From contig NZ_BCSS01000003.1 in the NCBI RefSeq assembly GCF_001570985.1, positions 50,221-114,220 of the forward strand: a stretch of DNA of 64,000 bases, written 5' to 3'. Source of the DNA: Janibacter limosus NBRC 16128 (lineage in GTDB: Bacteria; Actinomycetota; Actinomycetes; Actinomycetales; Dermatophilaceae). Position 1 is the stretch's first letter. The number at the start of each line of letters is the position of its first letter. A model generated the notes under the pieces. The model was not told the origin of the DNA, searched no databases, and saw nothing but the letters and a program-made list of their open reading frames with translations. The position numbers and the translations under genes are program-made. Below, piece by piece: positions 35,545-45,258 of the stretch.

Positions 35545-37326
35545 TCAGACGCCCGCTGTGACCACGCCGGTGAGCGCCTTGAGCTCCTGCCACCGCCCGC
35601 CGGAGCGCTGGAAGACCCGTCCGCCGGCGCTCGTCAGGACGACATCCTTGTCGTCACCGGTCGTCGTGATGCTGACCGCGCCCGGACGCTCAGTCATCGG
35701 CTCGACCTGGCCGCCAACGTGCACCAGGTAGGGCTGCAGCACCGCCTGCTTGTCCTGCCGCCCGATGACCGCCAAGGTCGTCGGCCCCACCCAGACCGCC
35801 TCGATCATCTCGACGAGCGATGCGCCGACCCGAAAGGTCTGTGGCGAGGTCTTGGTCGGCAGGCCGTTGGCCTGCCGAGCCACCCCCGCGATCTCGAGCC
35901 GACTGCCGGCGCCCGGGATCAACTCCGAGATGACGGCGATACGGCTGCCCTCGGGCGAGACGACGGCAGCCTGGACGAGGCGGCTTCCGAGCCACGGCGT
36001 CGGGATGTGCTTCGGCGCCGCGGCGTCCTCATCGGTGACGTCGACCGTCGCGTTGATGGCCCACAGTCGATGCCCGCTCTCTCGGCCCAGCCCGGAGCCG
36101 CCCACCCACAGGACGCCGCCGTAGTCGTAGCAGGGGTAGGCCATGTCTGCCGCGAAGGAGGCGACCTCCGTGTGGGTGCCGTCCTCGCGGTATCTGACGA
36201 GCTCGCTGCCCTTGCCCGAGACGGCGGCGATCTCCTTGCCGTCGAGGCGCAGAGCAAGTCGTGTGGAGCTGGTGGGGATGGGCTCGAACTTCGAGGCTGC
36301 GGACTTCATGTGCTGACGAGAGACCGATCCGAGCCGGTCCCCGACGCGTATCAGCTTGGTGCCATGTCGCGCCATGACCACCGGGCTGTTGGTCTGGGTG
36401 CGGTCGACGAACCCCAGTTGCTCCGGTGTCGTGAGCGCCTCGGTGATCCCCAGCTTGAGCTCGTTGCCCGACAAGGTGATCACGACCTCGGTGACGGCCG
36501 GCAAGGACATCAGGGTCGCGACGAGCTGAGCGGCCAGTGCCTTGCGCGTCGTCGCATCGTCGGCGACCGACTCACTGTCGAGGTCGACCCGTGCCACGCC
36601 ATCTCTCACCGGCACCGCGTCGACCACCAGTCGGGCGCCGGTGTCCGTGGAGACGGCGTCCTCGAGGTAGTCGGGCACACGTCCCAGCTGCGCCCGCACG
36701 AGTCGCGTAGCCAACTGGTCCTGTGGGAACCACCGCTGGTCGACGACGAGGGTGTTCCACCCGATGGCCGGGTAGTGGACGGGGTAGTCGCGGAAGATGA
36801 AGCCGACCTCTTGGATCTGCAGGACCCGACCGAAGCCGTCCTCGAGCTGGTCGATCCGCCACTCGCCGTCGATCGCGGTCACGGCGAATTCGAAGATCTG
36901 CCACAGATTGGGTGGCGCCACCGAGTAACGACCCTCGGTGTCGATCGTGGCCCTGACGTGGACCTTGGTCCGGTAGGTGTCCGGTTGGCCCTTGACGGCT
37001 CGGACCTCCAGCTCCCCACCGTCGTAGATGACCGTCTGGCTGTCGGGGATCCAGGCGCGAGCAAGAGTTTCGGTGAGGTAGGAGCGCGTGATGTCGAGCC
37101 GTTGACCGCTCGTGGCCCCGGCATGCAGGAAGCCCAGGATGATCTGCTCGGGCGATGCACCCTCATCCGGCTTGTTGGGGATGCGGTTGAGCGGCACGGG
37201 TGCCGCGCCATCGACCTTGAGCCCCGGTCGTACGGTCGAGTCGGAGTCCAGCCCGCACCCGGCGAGCGCCCCGAGGGTGGCCAGGCCCAGCACGGTCCGC
37301 CGTGTCGCCTCCCACTCGCTGCTCAT
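35545..37326 (-). CDS. lpqB: LpqB lipoprotein of the MtrAB system
   Basis: 593 residues. A lipoprotein signal with lipobox LAGC (TLGALAGCGLDSD) gives an N-terminal acylated cysteine; a GerMN domain lies in the middle (around 220-300) and a beta-propeller-like C-terminal half follows. In mycobacteria LpqB sits outside the membrane and modulates the MtrB sensor, affecting cell division and wall metabolism. The ATG at 37326 overlaps the mtrB stop in ATGA, so mtrA-mtrB-lpqB is one operon, the order conserved in actinobacteria (Rv3246c-Rv3244c). Confidence 0.93.
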   Translation of the reverse strand: MSSEWEATRRTVLGLATLGALAGCGLDSDSTVRPGLKVDGAAPVPLNRIPNKPDEGASPEQIILGFLHAGATSGQRLDITRSYLTETLARAWIPDSQTVIYDGGELEVRAVKGQPDTYRTKVHVRATIDTEGRYSVAPPNLWQIFEFAVTAIDGEWRIDQLEDGFGRVLQIQEVGFIFRDYPVHYPAIGWNTLVVDQRWFPQDQLATRLVRAQLGRVPDYLEDAVSTDTGARLVVDAVPVRDGVARVDLDSESVADDATTRKALAAQLVATLMSLPAVTEVVITLSGNELKLGITEALTTPEQLGFVDRTQTNSPVVMARHGTKLIRVGDRLGSVSRQHMKSAASKFEPIPTSSTRLALRLDGKEIAAVSGKGSELVRYREDGTHTEVASFAADMAYPCYDYGGVLWVGGSGLGRESGHRLWAINATVDVTDEDAAAPKHIPTPWLGSRLVQAAVVSPEGSRIAVISELIPGAGSRLEIAGVARQANGLPTKTSPQTFRVGASLVEMIEAVWVGPTTLAVIGRQDKQAVLQPYLVHVGGQVEPMTERPGAVSITTTGDDKDVVLTSAGGRVFQRSGGRWQELKALTGVVTAGV

Positions 37327-39038
37327 CCTGACCTCCCGGGGAGGTCTCCCTCGCGAGGAGTGAGCGGGAGCGGGGAACGCGTGAGTGGCCCACCCGCTGC
37401 ACAGGGGACGGTGAGACGGAAGCGAGAGCCGGCGCCCGGCTCACCCCACGCCTGCAGCCAACCGTGATGCAGGCGCGCATCCTCGAGCGCGATGGCCAGG
37501 CCGAGGCCCGAGCCGCCGGTCGTGCGGGTCCGGGCCGGGTCGGCCCGCCAGAAGCGGTTGAAGACCAGAGATGCCTCACCCGCCTTGAGTCCCACGCCGT
37601 GGTCCTGCACGAGGACGGCGGCGGCCTCGTCGTCAGCTGCGACCCACACATCGACGGGACGACCCTCGCCGTGCTCGATGGCGTTGACCACGAGGTTGCG
37701 CAGGACTCGCTCGATGCGACGGGCGTCCACCTCGGCCACAGCCGTCTGGCCCGGCCCGCGGTGCACGGTGACATCGCTGCCCCGCGCATCAGCGATGGAC
37801 GCAGTGGAGTTGACCACCCGGTCGATGATCGCGAAGAGGTCGACGGGGTCCTGCTCCAGGACTGCGGCCCCCGCGTCATAGCGGCTGAGCTCCAGCAGGT
37901 CCGCCAGCAGCTCCTCGAAGCGGTCGAGCTCGTCGTGCAGGAGCTCGGTGGACCGACCGGCGACAGCGTCCATCTCGTCCCGGGAAGCGTGCAGCAGGTC
38001 GGCCGCCATGCGGATCGTCGTCAGGGGGGTACGCAGCTCGTGGGAGACGTCCGAGACAAACCGCTGCTGCACCCGCGACAGGCCCTCGAGCTGGCGGATC
38101 TGGGTCTGCAGGTTGTCAGCCATCTCGTTGAAGGACTGACCGAGCAACGCCAGGTCGTCGTGCCCTCGCGCCGACATCCGCTCGTTGAGGTGGCCCGAGG
38201 ACAGTCGCTCGGCGGCAGCGGCGGCTCGACGGACCGGGGTGACGATCATGCTCGTCACGATGTAGGCGATGGCGGAGACCAGCGCGATGAGGAAGAGTGC
38301 CCCGAGGATGAAGGACCGGGAGATCGTCCCGAGCGTGGCTTCTTCCTGGTCCATCGGGTAGATGAAGTAGATGTCGTACTTGTCCGCGCTCGGCACCTCG
38401 ACCTGGGACCCGACGACGACGGCCGGGACGGTCTCCGAGTCCGTCGAGCGGCTGGGGAATGAGGTGCCGACGACGTCCGTCGTCGGCCGATCGAGCTCGA
38501 TGACCATCGTCTGCTGACGGGTCGGGTCGGCCGACACCGCCTGCCGCAGCGCGGTGGGGACCGACTCGAGACTGACGTGATCGGACTCCTCTGACGGGAT
38601 CCTCAGGTCGGACGAGTTGTCGACGCTCCGGGTGAAGATCACGTACCGGCTCTCGTCCCCTGCTGGAGCCTTCAGGGTGCGGTTGACGAGGTTGCTCGCG
38701 AAGACCGGCAGATCTGGGGTGCCCGTGTAGCCGTTGAACCCAGCCTGCGCGTCGTCGGTGAGCTTGCGGGACTCGGCCTGGGCGAGGCTGATCCGGTTGT
38801 CGACCAGTCCGTCCGCGATCGACCGGTACATCGTCAGGCTGATGATCGAGACGACGACGAGGCCGAGGAGCAATGTGCTCGTGACCACGCGGAACCGCAG
38901 CGACCGACGCCACAGGCCGACCAGTGCCTTGACCTGACGGACGATGAAGCCGTCACCGGACGACACGGGCCCATCCGCAGCGTCCGGGCCTGACGTGTCC
39001 GAGGTCTCGGTCTCCTCCGTGACGGGGGCCGAGGACAT
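37323..39038 (-). CDS. mtrB: sensor histidine kinase MtrB
   Basis: 571 residues. A basic N-terminus precedes transmembrane segment 1 (VVTSTLLLGLVVVSIISLTM), a large extracellular loop, segment 2 (FILGALFLIALVSAIAYIV), HAMP, the HisKA site FVSDVSHELRTPLTTIR with the phospho-accepting histidine near residue 330, and HATPase_c (N box LRNLVVNAIEHG, G1 VQDHGVGL, F box FWRADPAR, G2 GGSGLGLAIA). It phosphorylates MtrA and links division and wall turnover to transcription. ATG at 39038 lies three bases after the mtrA stop; its end overlaps lpqB. Confidence 0.95.
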   Translation of the reverse strand: MSSAPVTEETETSDTSGPDAADGPVSSGDGFIVRQVKALVGLWRRSLRFRVVTSTLLLGLVVVSIISLTMYRSIADGLVDNRISLAQAESRKLTDDAQAGFNGYTGTPDLPVFASNLVNRTLKAPAGDESRYVIFTRSVDNSSDLRIPSEESDHVSLESVPTALRQAVSADPTRQQTMVIELDRPTTDVVGTSFPSRSTDSETVPAVVVGSQVEVPSADKYDIYFIYPMDQEEATLGTISRSFILGALFLIALVSAIAYIVTSMIVTPVRRAAAAAERLSSGHLNERMSARGHDDLALLGQSFNEMADNLQTQIRQLEGLSRVQQRFVSDVSHELRTPLTTIRMAADLLHASRDEMDAVAGRSTELLHDELDRFEELLADLLELSRYDAGAAVLEQDPVDLFAIIDRVVNSTASIADARGSDVTVHRGPGQTAVAEVDARRIERVLRNLVVNAIEHGEGRPVDVWVAADDEAAAVLVQDHGVGLKAGEASLVFNRFWRADPARTRTTGGSGLGLAIALEDARLHHGWLQAWGEPGAGSRFRLTVPCAAGGPLTRSPLPLTPREGDLPGRSG

Positions 39039-39040
39039 CG

Positions 39041-39718
39041 TCAGGACGGTCCTGCCTTGTACCCGACACCCCGAACGGTGACGACGATCTGGGGGTTCTC
39101 CGGGTCGTGCTCGATCTTGCTGCGCAGTCGTTGCACGTGCACATTGACCAGGCGGGTGTCGCCGGCGTGCCGGTAGCCCCACACCTGCTCGAGGAGCACC
39201 TCACGACTGAAGACCTGCCACGGCTTGCGCGCCAGGGCCACGAGCAGGTCGAACTCCAAAGGGGTCAACCCCAGGGACTGCTCGCCCCGCTTGACGGAGT
39301 GTCCGGCGACATCGATCACCAGGTCGCCGATGGTCAGCCGCTCGGGCTCCGGCTCATCTCCGCGACGCAGTCGGGCACGCAGTCGAGCGATGAGCTCCTG
39401 CGGCTTGAAGGGCTTGACGATGTAGTCGTCCGCGCCTGACTCGAGACCCACGACGACGTCGACGGTGTCGGTGCGCGCGGTCAGCATCACGATCGGCACC
39501 CCGGACTCCTGACGCAGCCGTCGGCAGATCTCGATGCCGTCCATGCCCGGGAGCATGACGTCGAGCAGCACGAGGTCGGGACGAGCCTCATGGAAGGCGT
39601 CGATCGCGCGAGCGCCGTCTGCGACGTGCGCGACGTCGAGGCCCTCCTTGCGCAGGACGATCCCGAGCATCTCGGCCAGCGCCTGGTCGTCGTCGACGAC
39701 GAGGACACGTCCCTTCAC
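39041..39718 (-). CDS. mtrA: response regulator MtrA
   Basis: 225 residues from GTG at 39718, which follows GGAAGGGAACTGTC. The receiver domain has the acidic pair after VLVVDDD and the phospho-acceptor Asp53 in LLLDVMLPGMDG; T and K positions are in MLTARTD and VKPFKP. The C-terminal OmpR-type winged helix shows LTPLEFDLLVALARKPWQVF and RLVNVHVQRLRSKIE. MtrA controls replication, division and wall genes in actinobacteria and is essential in mycobacteria. First gene of mtrA-mtrB-lpqB, divergent from the SMR operon. Confidence 0.95.
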   Translation of the reverse strand: MKGRVLVVDDDQALAEMLGIVLRKEGLDVAHVADGARAIDAFHEARPDLVLLDVMLPGMDGIEICRRLRQESGVPIVMLTARTDTVDVVVGLESGADDYIVKPFKPQELIARLRARLRRGDEPEPERLTIGDLVIDVAGHSVKRGEQSLGLTPLEFDLLVALARKPWQVFSREVLLEQVWGYRHAGDTRLVNVHVQRLRSKIEHDPENPQIVVTVRGVGYKAGPS

Positions 39719-39827
39719 GACAGTTCCCTTCCCACGTGTACACCTGTTCGCCAATCATCACACAGGGCAGCTGCCCCGCCCTGCAGCCGTGGCCGATAGT
39801 GTGTGGCGCGAGGCCCGCGACCGGGTC

Positions 39828-39883
39828 TGCGGACGAGGGAGCCGTACCCGCACCACGACAAGACGGACTCACTGAGGAGTCCC
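39828..39883 (+). promoter_or_regulatory. guanidine-III riboswitch with RBS-sequestering hairpin
   Basis: The stretch GGACGAGGGAGCCGTACCCG, a short linker, then ACGACAAGACGG matches the guanidine-III (ykkC-III) aptamer core (GGACGAGG, GCCGUACCCG, ACAAGACGG), a class typical of actinobacteria and of SMR exporter genes. The 3' end (39865-39870, GGACTC) can pair with GAGTCC (39877-39882), hiding the Shine-Dalgarno GAGGAG. In the aptamer, ACGG and CTC instead pair with GAG-CCGT. Guanidine binding would free the RBS: a translational on-switch. Confidence 0.88.
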
Positions 39884-40198
39884 ATGTCCTGGATCGTGCT
39901 GGTCGTCTCGGGGATGCTCGAGGCCGTCTGGGCCAGCGCCCTGGCCGCCTCCCGGGGGTTCACCCGGCCCGTCGCCTCGGCCGTCTTCGTCATCTCACTG
40001 ACCGCCAGCATGCTCGGCTTGGCCCGGGCGATGACGGGCATCCCCACCGGGACCGCGTATGCGGTCTGGGTCGGGATCGGCGCCACCCTTACCGTCGCGT
40101 GGTCCATGGCGAAGGGGGATGAGCTCGCCTCCTTCGCCCGGCTGGCACTCCTCGCCCTGCTCGTCGGGTGCGTCGTCGGCCTGAAGGTGGTGGCCTGA
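39884..40198 (+). CDS. SMR-family guanidinium exporter subunit 1 (Gdx/SugE-like)
   Basis: 104 residues with four membrane helices, the standard small multidrug resistance size. The proton/substrate glutamate is Glu13 in SGMLEAVWASAL. The A-x-W-A pattern after it and the guanidine-III riboswitch just upstream support the Gdx (guanidinium/proton exchanger) subtype rather than EmrE. A second SMR gene starts two bases after its stop, so the functional unit is probably an obligate heterodimer of opposite topology. ATG at 39884; RBS within the riboswitch hairpin. Confidence 0.9.
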   Translation: MSWIVLVVSGMLEAVWASALAASRGFTRPVASAVFVISLTASMLGLARAMTGIPTGTAYAVWVGIGATLTVAWSMAKGDELASFARLALLALLVGCVVGLKVVA

Positions 40199-40199
40199 C

Positions 40200-40529
40200 A
40201 TGCCGTGGGCGATCCTGCTGCTCAGCGCCATCCTCGAGGCCGTGTGGGCCACGGCGCTCGGCCACTCCGACGGCTTCAGCAATCCCGTGGCGACGGCCGT
40301 CTTCCTCACCGCGCTGGCGCTCAGCATGAGTGGCTTGGGTTTCGCCGTGCGCACCATCCCGATCGGCACGGGCTACGCCGTCTGGACCGGGGTCGGCGCC
40401 GCCCTCACCGTCACCTGGGCCATGGCGACCGGTGACGAGCCCTTCTCCCCCACCAAGGCCCTCTTGCTCGCCGGCATCATCGCCGCCGTCATCGGCCTCA
40501 AGCTGGTCCCCTCCCACCCCAGGGACTGA
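40200..40529 (+). CDS. SMR-family guanidinium exporter subunit 2
   Basis: 109 residues, four membrane helices, the same Glu13 in SAILEAVWATALGH and the same glycine-rich third helix (YAVWTGVGAALTVTWAMATG). It is a paralogue of the upstream subunit and starts one base after that stop codon, so translation is coupled. Paired SMR genes form heterodimers with opposite membrane orientation. The operon ends in a strong hairpin at 40591-40635. Expression depends on the upstream riboswitch. Confidence 0.9.
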   Translation: MPWAILLLSAILEAVWATALGHSDGFSNPVATAVFLTALALSMSGLGFAVRTIPIGTGYAVWTGVGAALTVTWAMATGDEPFSPTKALLLAGIIAAVIGLKLVPSHPRD

Positions 40530-40590
40530 CGCCGTCGTCCTGAGGCGTCGATAGATCGGCCCGAAACACCGAGGGGCGACGGAGCAAGAA

Positions 40591-40635
40591 GAGGCCCAGG
40601 GCCGTTGTGGCGCGACTCAACGGGCCCTGGGCCTC
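40591..40635. terminator. bidirectional terminator between SMR genes and ahcY
   Basis: GAGGCCCAGGGCCGTTG pairs with CAACGGGCCCTGGGCCTC (one bulge) around a 10-base loop, between convergent genes. Confidence 0.85.
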
Positions 40636-40680
40636 GCAATCCAGTTCGACCACGCGGGCCGTGCTGGACCGAGAGAAGAC

Positions 40681-42129
40681 TCAGTACCGGTAGTGCTCCG
40701 GCTTGTACGGGCCGGCGACGTCGACGCCGAGGTACTCGGCCTGGGCCTTGGTCAGCTCGGTCAGCTCGACACCGAGGGCGTCGAGGTGCAGGCGCGCGAC
40801 CTTCTCGTCGAGGTGCTTGGGCAGCGTGGTGACGGTCGGGTTGCCCTTGTCGTCGACGTACTCCTCGGCCTTGCTGAAGAGCTCGATCTGGGCGATCGTC
40901 TGGTCCGCGAAGGAGTTGCTCATGACGAAGCTCGGGTGTCCGGTCGCGTTGCCGAGGTTCATCAGACGCCCCTCGGACAGCACGATGATCGAGGTGCCGT
41001 CGGCGAAGGTCCATTCGTGGACCTGTGCCTTGATCTCGGTCTTGGTGATGCCCTCGGTGCGAGCGAGGCCGGCCATGTCGATCTCGTTGTCGAAGTGACC
41101 GATGTTGGACACGATCGCCTTGTTCTTCATCGCAGCCATGTGGTCCGCGGTGATGACGTCGTAGCACCCGGTGGTCGTGACGAAGATGTCGCCGTACTCG
41201 GCAGCCTTCTCCATGGTCGTGACCTGGAAGCCGTCCATGGCGGCCTGCAGCGCACAGATCGGGTCGACCTCGGTGACGACGACGCGAGCGCCCTGACCGG
41301 AGAGCGCGGCCGAGACGCCCTTGCCCACGTCTCCGTAGCCGGCGACGACGGCGACCTTGCCACCGACGAGGACGTCCGTGGCGCGGTTGAGTCCGTCGAG
41401 GACCGAGTGGCGGGTCCCGTACTTGTTGTCGAACTTGGACTTGGTGACCGCGTCGTTGACGTTGATCGCCGGGAAGAGCAGCTCCCCGGCCTCGGCCAGC
41501 TGGTACAGGCGGTGGACGCCCGTGGTGGTCTCCTCGGTGACGCCCTTGATGTTGGCGGCGACCTTGGTCCACTTCTGCGGGTCGGTCTCCAGGGTGCGGC
41601 GCACGAGCGCCTTGACGACGGTGAACTCCTCGGGGTCATCCTCCGTCGTGGGCGGCACCTGGCCGGCCAGCTCCCATGCACGCCCGTTGTGGACGAGCAT
41701 CGTGGCGTCGCCACCATCGTCGAGGATCATGTTGGGCGCGGCGTCGTCGGGCCAGGTGAGGATCTGCTCGGTGCAGTCCCAGTACTCCTCGAGGCTCTCG
41801 CCCTTCCAGGCGAAGACCGGGACGCCCTGGGGGTCCTCGGGGGTGCCGGCGCCGACGACGATGGCCGCAGCGGCCTCGTCCTGCGTCGAGTAGATGTTGC
41901 AGCTGGCCCAGCGCACCTCGGCGCCCAGAGCGGTGAGGGTCTCGATGAGGACCGCGGTCTGCACGGTCATGTGCAGCGAGCCGGCGATCTTCGCACCCTT
42001 GAGGGGCTGCGACTCCGCAAACTCCTCGCGGATGCTCATCAGGCCGGGCATCTCGTGCTCGGCGAGGCGGATCTGGTGACGGCCGGCCTCGGCGAGGCCC
42101 AGGTCGGCGACCTTGTAGTCGAAGGACAC
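40681..42129 (-). CDS. ahcY: S-adenosylhomocysteine hydrolase
   Basis: 482 residues. It splits S-adenosylhomocysteine into adenosine and homocysteine, relieving product inhibition of methyltransferases. Landmarks are the N-terminal [20 protein letters not shown], the substrate region around [14 protein letters not shown], the NAD-binding [20 protein letters not shown], catalytic segment [14 protein letters not shown] ([18 protein letters not shown]) and the C-terminal KPEHYRY. The length includes the insertion seen in actinobacterial and eukaryal-type enzymes. GTG at 42129 with AGGAG upstream. Corresponds to Rv3248c. I looked for an SAH riboswitch in its leader and did not find one. Confidence 0.96.
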   Translation of the reverse strand: MSFDYKVADLGLAEAGRHQIRLAEHEMPGLMSIREEFAESQPLKGAKIAGSLHMTVQTAVLIETLTALGAEVRWASCNIYSTQDEAAAAIVVGAGTPEDPQGVPVFAWKGESLEEYWDCTEQILTWPDDAAPNMILDDGGDATMLVHNGRAWELAGQVPPTTEDDPEEFTVVKALVRRTLETDPQKWTKVAANIKGVTEETTTGVHRLYQLAEAGELLFPAINVNDAVTKSKFDNKYGTRHSVLDGLNRATDVLVGGKVAVVAGYGDVGKGVSAALSGQGARVVVTEVDPICALQAAMDGFQVTTMEKAAEYGDIFVTTTGCYDVITADHMAAMKNKAIVSNIGHFDNEIDMAGLARTEGITKTEIKAQVHEWTFADGTSIIVLSEGRLMNLGNATGHPSFVMSNSFADQTIAQIELFSKAEEYVDDKGNPTVTTLPKHLDEKVARLHLDALGVELTELTKAQAEYLGVDVAGPYKPEHYRY

Positions 42130-42217
42130 GTGAAAACTCCTGTGACAGGTGGGGTGTGGACCCGGCGCGGCCCTTCTGGGCTCTCGCGGGTCATCACCCA
42201 CGCCGGCACCCAGCAGT

Positions 42218-42793
42218 CTAGGGGCTCGGCGAGCCCGAGTCCCATCCGCGCGAACCAGGGGCCCCTCGTTGGGAGATGCCCCTCACCATGCGCAGCTCGT
42301 CCGCGCCCAGGCGCTCGTCGTGCTTGAGCGCCCCGTCGGGCGCGAAACCCGCCTTGCGATAAAAGGCGATGGCCCGATCGTTGCCCCTCACCACCCACAG
42401 GTGCGCGGCAGCGGACGAAGGGAGGACCGCGGCCAGCAGTCGCAGGGCCACCCCGCACCCGTGGTGCTCGGGCGCCACGTATAGGGACCACAGCTCGATG
42501 GTCGTCGGCGGGTTCGCGTCCCTCGGTGGCCCCGTCGTAGCCCACGCGATGGCCGTGCCGCGCTCGTCATGCGCCACGAGGGTGCGCGCCCCCTCGGGCG
42601 AGACCCCGGCGCTCTCATGGGCAGCCGCCCGGTCACGCCAGACCCCGATGTTGGTCTGGTCATCCCGCGCCGCCAGAACTTCCGGCGGCAGCAGCCCTGC
42701 ATAGGTCAGTCGCCACAAGCTGTTCTGCAGCACCGCGATCGTCTCCGCGTCCTCGACACGGAGCGCAGCGAGCGGCAGATCCGACGGAGCCAT
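42218..42793 (-). CDS. GNAT-family N-acetyltransferase
   Basis: 191 residues from ATG at 42793. The acetyl-CoA fold is visible as [22 protein letters not shown] (motif A, with GCGVA in place of the usual GxGxA), and motif B as [18 protein letters not shown]. Substrate not predictable. It is two bases after the DUF808 gene stop and so belongs to the same unit. The last codons form a hairpin GGGCTCGGCGAGCCC (42222-42236) that could end the transcript. Confidence 0.82.
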   Translation of the reverse strand: MAPSDLPLAALRVEDAETIAVLQNSLWRLTYAGLLPPEVLAARDDQTNIGVWRDRAAAHESAGVSPEGARTLVAHDERGTAIAWATTGPPRDANPPTTIELWSLYVAPEHHGCGVALRLLAAVLPSSAAAHLWVVRGNDRAIAFYRKAGFAPDGALKHDERLGADELRMVRGISQRGAPGSRGWDSGSPSP

Positions 42794-42794
42794 C

Positions 42795-43760
42795 TCAGTG
42801 GGCCGCGGCTTCTTCCCCTTCGTGCTTCTTGCCGAAGGGCAGGACATGCATGACCGCGACGACGACCGCGCCCACGAGCGAGCCGAGGATCGCGGAGGAG
42901 ACCGTGTTGGTCAGCCAGCCGAGGACTCCCCCGAGTGCCCCGGTCGCGTCGTGGACGGCCACCTCGAGGTGGTGGACGAACTCATAGGGCTGCGGCAGCC
43001 AGCCGGTCTCCTCGAGGCCGACGAGGATGATGTGCCCGCCCACCCAGAGCATCGCGGCGACACCGACGACGGACAGCACGGTGAGCAGCTTGGGCATGCC
43101 GTTGACGAGACCGCGACCAACGCGCTGCGACAGACCTGACTCGCGCTGGGACAGGGCCAGACCGATGTCGTCCATCTTCACGATGAGGCCCACGGTTCCG
43201 TAGACGACGAGCGTGATGACGATCGCCACGACGATCATGACGGCGAGCAGGTACCAGAAGGAGTCGTTGAGCCCCTCGTCGAGGACGGCCTTGAGCGAGA
43301 TGACCATGATCTCGGCCGAGAGGATGAAGTCGGTCGTCACGGCGCCCTTGACGATCGTGTCCTCGCCGGCGGCCGCTGCGTCCTCCTCGGCCGCGTGCCC
43401 GTGGCCCGAGAGCTTCTCCCAGATCTTCTCCGCGCCCTCGAAGCACAGATAGGTGCCACCGAGCATGAGCAGCGGCGACAGCAGCCACGGGATGAAGGCG
43501 TTGAGCAGCAGGATCGCCGGGACGATGAAGACGAGCTTGTTGCGCAGCGAACCGATGGTGATCCGCTTGATGATCGGCAACTCACGCTTGGGGTCGATCC
43601 CCTCGACGTAGCGCGGCGTCACCGCGGTGTCGTCGACGACGACACCGGCGGCCTTGACGCTGGCCCTGCCCGAGGCAGCAGCCACGTCGTCGATGGACGC
43701 CGCCGCAGCTCGCGCCAGGACGGAGATGTCGTCCAGCAGGGCGAAAAGGCCGCCGCTCAT
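42795..43760 (-). CDS. DUF808 family membrane protein (YedI-like)
   Basis: 321 residues from ATG at 43760. The start MSGGLFALLDDISVLARAAA and the AAGVVVDDTAVTPRYV segment are the DUF808 signature. About six membrane segments follow, with a cytoplasmic loop between KIWEKLSGHGHAAEEDAAA and TDFILSAEIMVISL. The function of the family is unknown. The C-terminus is acidic (GKKHEGEEAAAH). It lies between the mycothione reductase gene and the GNAT gene on one strand and may be transcribed with the GNAT. Confidence 0.87.
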   Translation of the reverse strand: MSGGLFALLDDISVLARAAAASIDDVAAASGRASVKAAGVVVDDTAVTPRYVEGIDPKRELPIIKRITIGSLRNKLVFIVPAILLLNAFIPWLLSPLLMLGGTYLCFEGAEKIWEKLSGHGHAAEEDAAAAGEDTIVKGAVTTDFILSAEIMVISLKAVLDEGLNDSFWYLLAVMIVVAIVITLVVYGTVGLIVKMDDIGLALSQRESGLSQRVGRGLVNGMPKLLTVLSVVGVAAMLWVGGHIILVGLEETGWLPQPYEFVHHLEVAVHDATGALGGVLGWLTNTVSSAILGSLVGAVVVAVMHVLPFGKKHEGEEAAAH

Positions 43761-43833
43761 CGGATGGGGCCTGCGGTCGCGTAGGTCGTCAGCACGGGCA
43801 CAGCGTAGTAGCGGCAATGACGCCGAGGCGCCA

Positions 43834-45258
43834 TCACGCCGCGGGCGGCGACTCGAGGACGTCCTCGGCCGGGTTGAGCTCGAGGCCCAGCAGCGCGTTC
43901 TCGACCACCTCGGTCAGTGCCGGGTGGATCCAGTACTGACCACGGACCATCTCGGCGACCGGCTGGTCGAAGGCCATCATCTGGATGAGCGGCTGGATGA
44001 GCGTGGAGGCCTGGGGTCCGATGAGGTGCCCGCCGACGAGATGTCCCGTGCGCCGGTCGGCGATGACCTTGCACAGGCTCGACGTGTCCTCCATGGCCCA
44101 GCCATAGGCGGTGTCGCCGTACGCCTGCACCTTGACGGTCACGTCGATCCCCTGCTCCACGGCCTCGGCCTGTGTGAGGCCCACCGAGGCGATCTGTGGA
44201 TGGGTGAAGACGGCAGCCGGGACGGCGCCATGGTCGAAGACGTGCAGGTCGTCCGGGTGGGCGAGGTTGTGCGCGACCGCACGGGCCTCCTGGTTGGCGA
44301 CGTGCTTGAGCTGGAAGGGGGAGCTGGCGTCCCCGAGGGACCACACCCCTGCGGCGGTGGTCCGGCCGTACTCGTCGACGACGACCCTGCCGTCGTCGTG
44401 GAGGTCGACCCCTGCGTGCTCCAGCCCGAGGTCGCCGGTGCTCGGCGCGCGACCGGTGGCGACGAGGACCACGTCGGTCTCGACCGTCGACCCGTCGGAG
44501 AGGGTGGCGGTGATGCCGCCCTCGTCACGGATGAGGTCCGTGACGGTGGCCCCGGTGCGCACGTCCCACTGCTCCAGGGCGGCGGCGGTGAAGGCACGGG
44601 AGATGTCCTCGTCGAGGTGACGCAGCAGGGCGTCACTGCGCACCGCGATGACCACCTCGCTGCCGAAGGCGGAGAAGACGTGCGCCATCTCTGCGGCGAT
44701 GTACCCACCACCGATGACGAGCATCCGGCGGGGCAGGTCCGGCAGTCGCATGACGGTGTCGGAGGTGTGCAGGGTGATCCCGGCCCGCTCGGCCGACCGG
44801 CTCAGCTCGTCCGGGATGACGGCCTGCGCGCCTGTCGCGATGACGACCTGGCCGGCCCGCACCTCCTGCGTGCTGCCGTCGGGCATCTCGACGGACAGGG
44901 TCCGCGGCCCGGTGAAGCGGGCGTGGCCCCGCAGCAGCTCGACGCCCTCGCCATCGCGGCGGTAGGTCTCCCCCGCCTCGGCGATGGGGTCGATGCGGCC
45001 GAAGACCCGATCGCGCACGTCGGTGAAGCGCACCCCCTGGAGGACGGCGTCGACACCGAGGGGCCCCCCTTCGCGCACGGTCGTGGCGACCTCGGCGACG
45101 TGGACGTACATCTTCGTCGGGATGCACCCGACGTTGAGGCACGTCCCGCCGAAGACATCGCCTCCTTCGATCACGGCGAAGGTGCGATCCGCCAGGTCAT
45201 CGGTGAGCAGGCTGTTGCCCGATCCGCTGCCGATGACGGCGATGTCGACGTCGATCAC
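43834..45258 (-). CDS. mtr: mycothione reductase
   Basis: 474 residues, a FAD- and NADPH-dependent disulfide oxidoreductase that reduces mycothione to mycothiol, the main thiol of actinobacteria. The FAD loop is VIGSGSGN, the redox pair GGTCLNVGCIPTKM, the NAD(P)H fold VIGGGYIAAEM and the C-terminal His-Glu dyad YWIHPALTEVVENAL. The N-terminus (IAVIGSGSGNS) and the absence of lipoamide features favour Mtr over dihydrolipoyl dehydrogenase or mercuric reductase. GTG at 45258 overlaps the end of the SIS-domain gene in GTGA. Confidence 0.9.
   Translation of the reverse strand: MIDVDIAVIGSGSGNSLLTDDLADRTFAVIEGGDVFGGTCLNVGCIPTKMYVHVAEVATTVREGGPLGVDAVLQGVRFTDVRDRVFGRIDPIAEAGETYRRDGEGVELLRGHARFTGPRTLSVEMPDGSTQEVRAGQVVIATGAQAVIPDELSRSAERAGITLHTSDTVMRLPDLPRRMLVIGGGYIAAEMAHVFSAFGSEVVIAVRSDALLRHLDEDISRAFTAAALEQWDVRTGATVTDLIRDEGGITATLSDGSTVETDVVLVATGRAPSTGDLGLEHAGVDLHDDGRVVVDEYGRTTAAGVWSLGDASSPFQLKHVANQEARAVAHNLAHPDDLHVFDHGAVPAAVFTHPQIASVGLTQAEAVEQGIDVTVKVQAYGDTAYGWAMEDTSSLCKVIADRRTGHLVGGHLIGPQASTLIQPLIQMMAFDQPVAEMVRGQYWIHPALTEVVENALLGLELNPAEDVLESPPAA

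Noticed and set aside
42130..42217. An SAH or SAM riboswitch in front of ahcY
   Set aside because: I compared the leader with the conserved cores I remember for SAH and SAM-IV riboswitches and saw no match.
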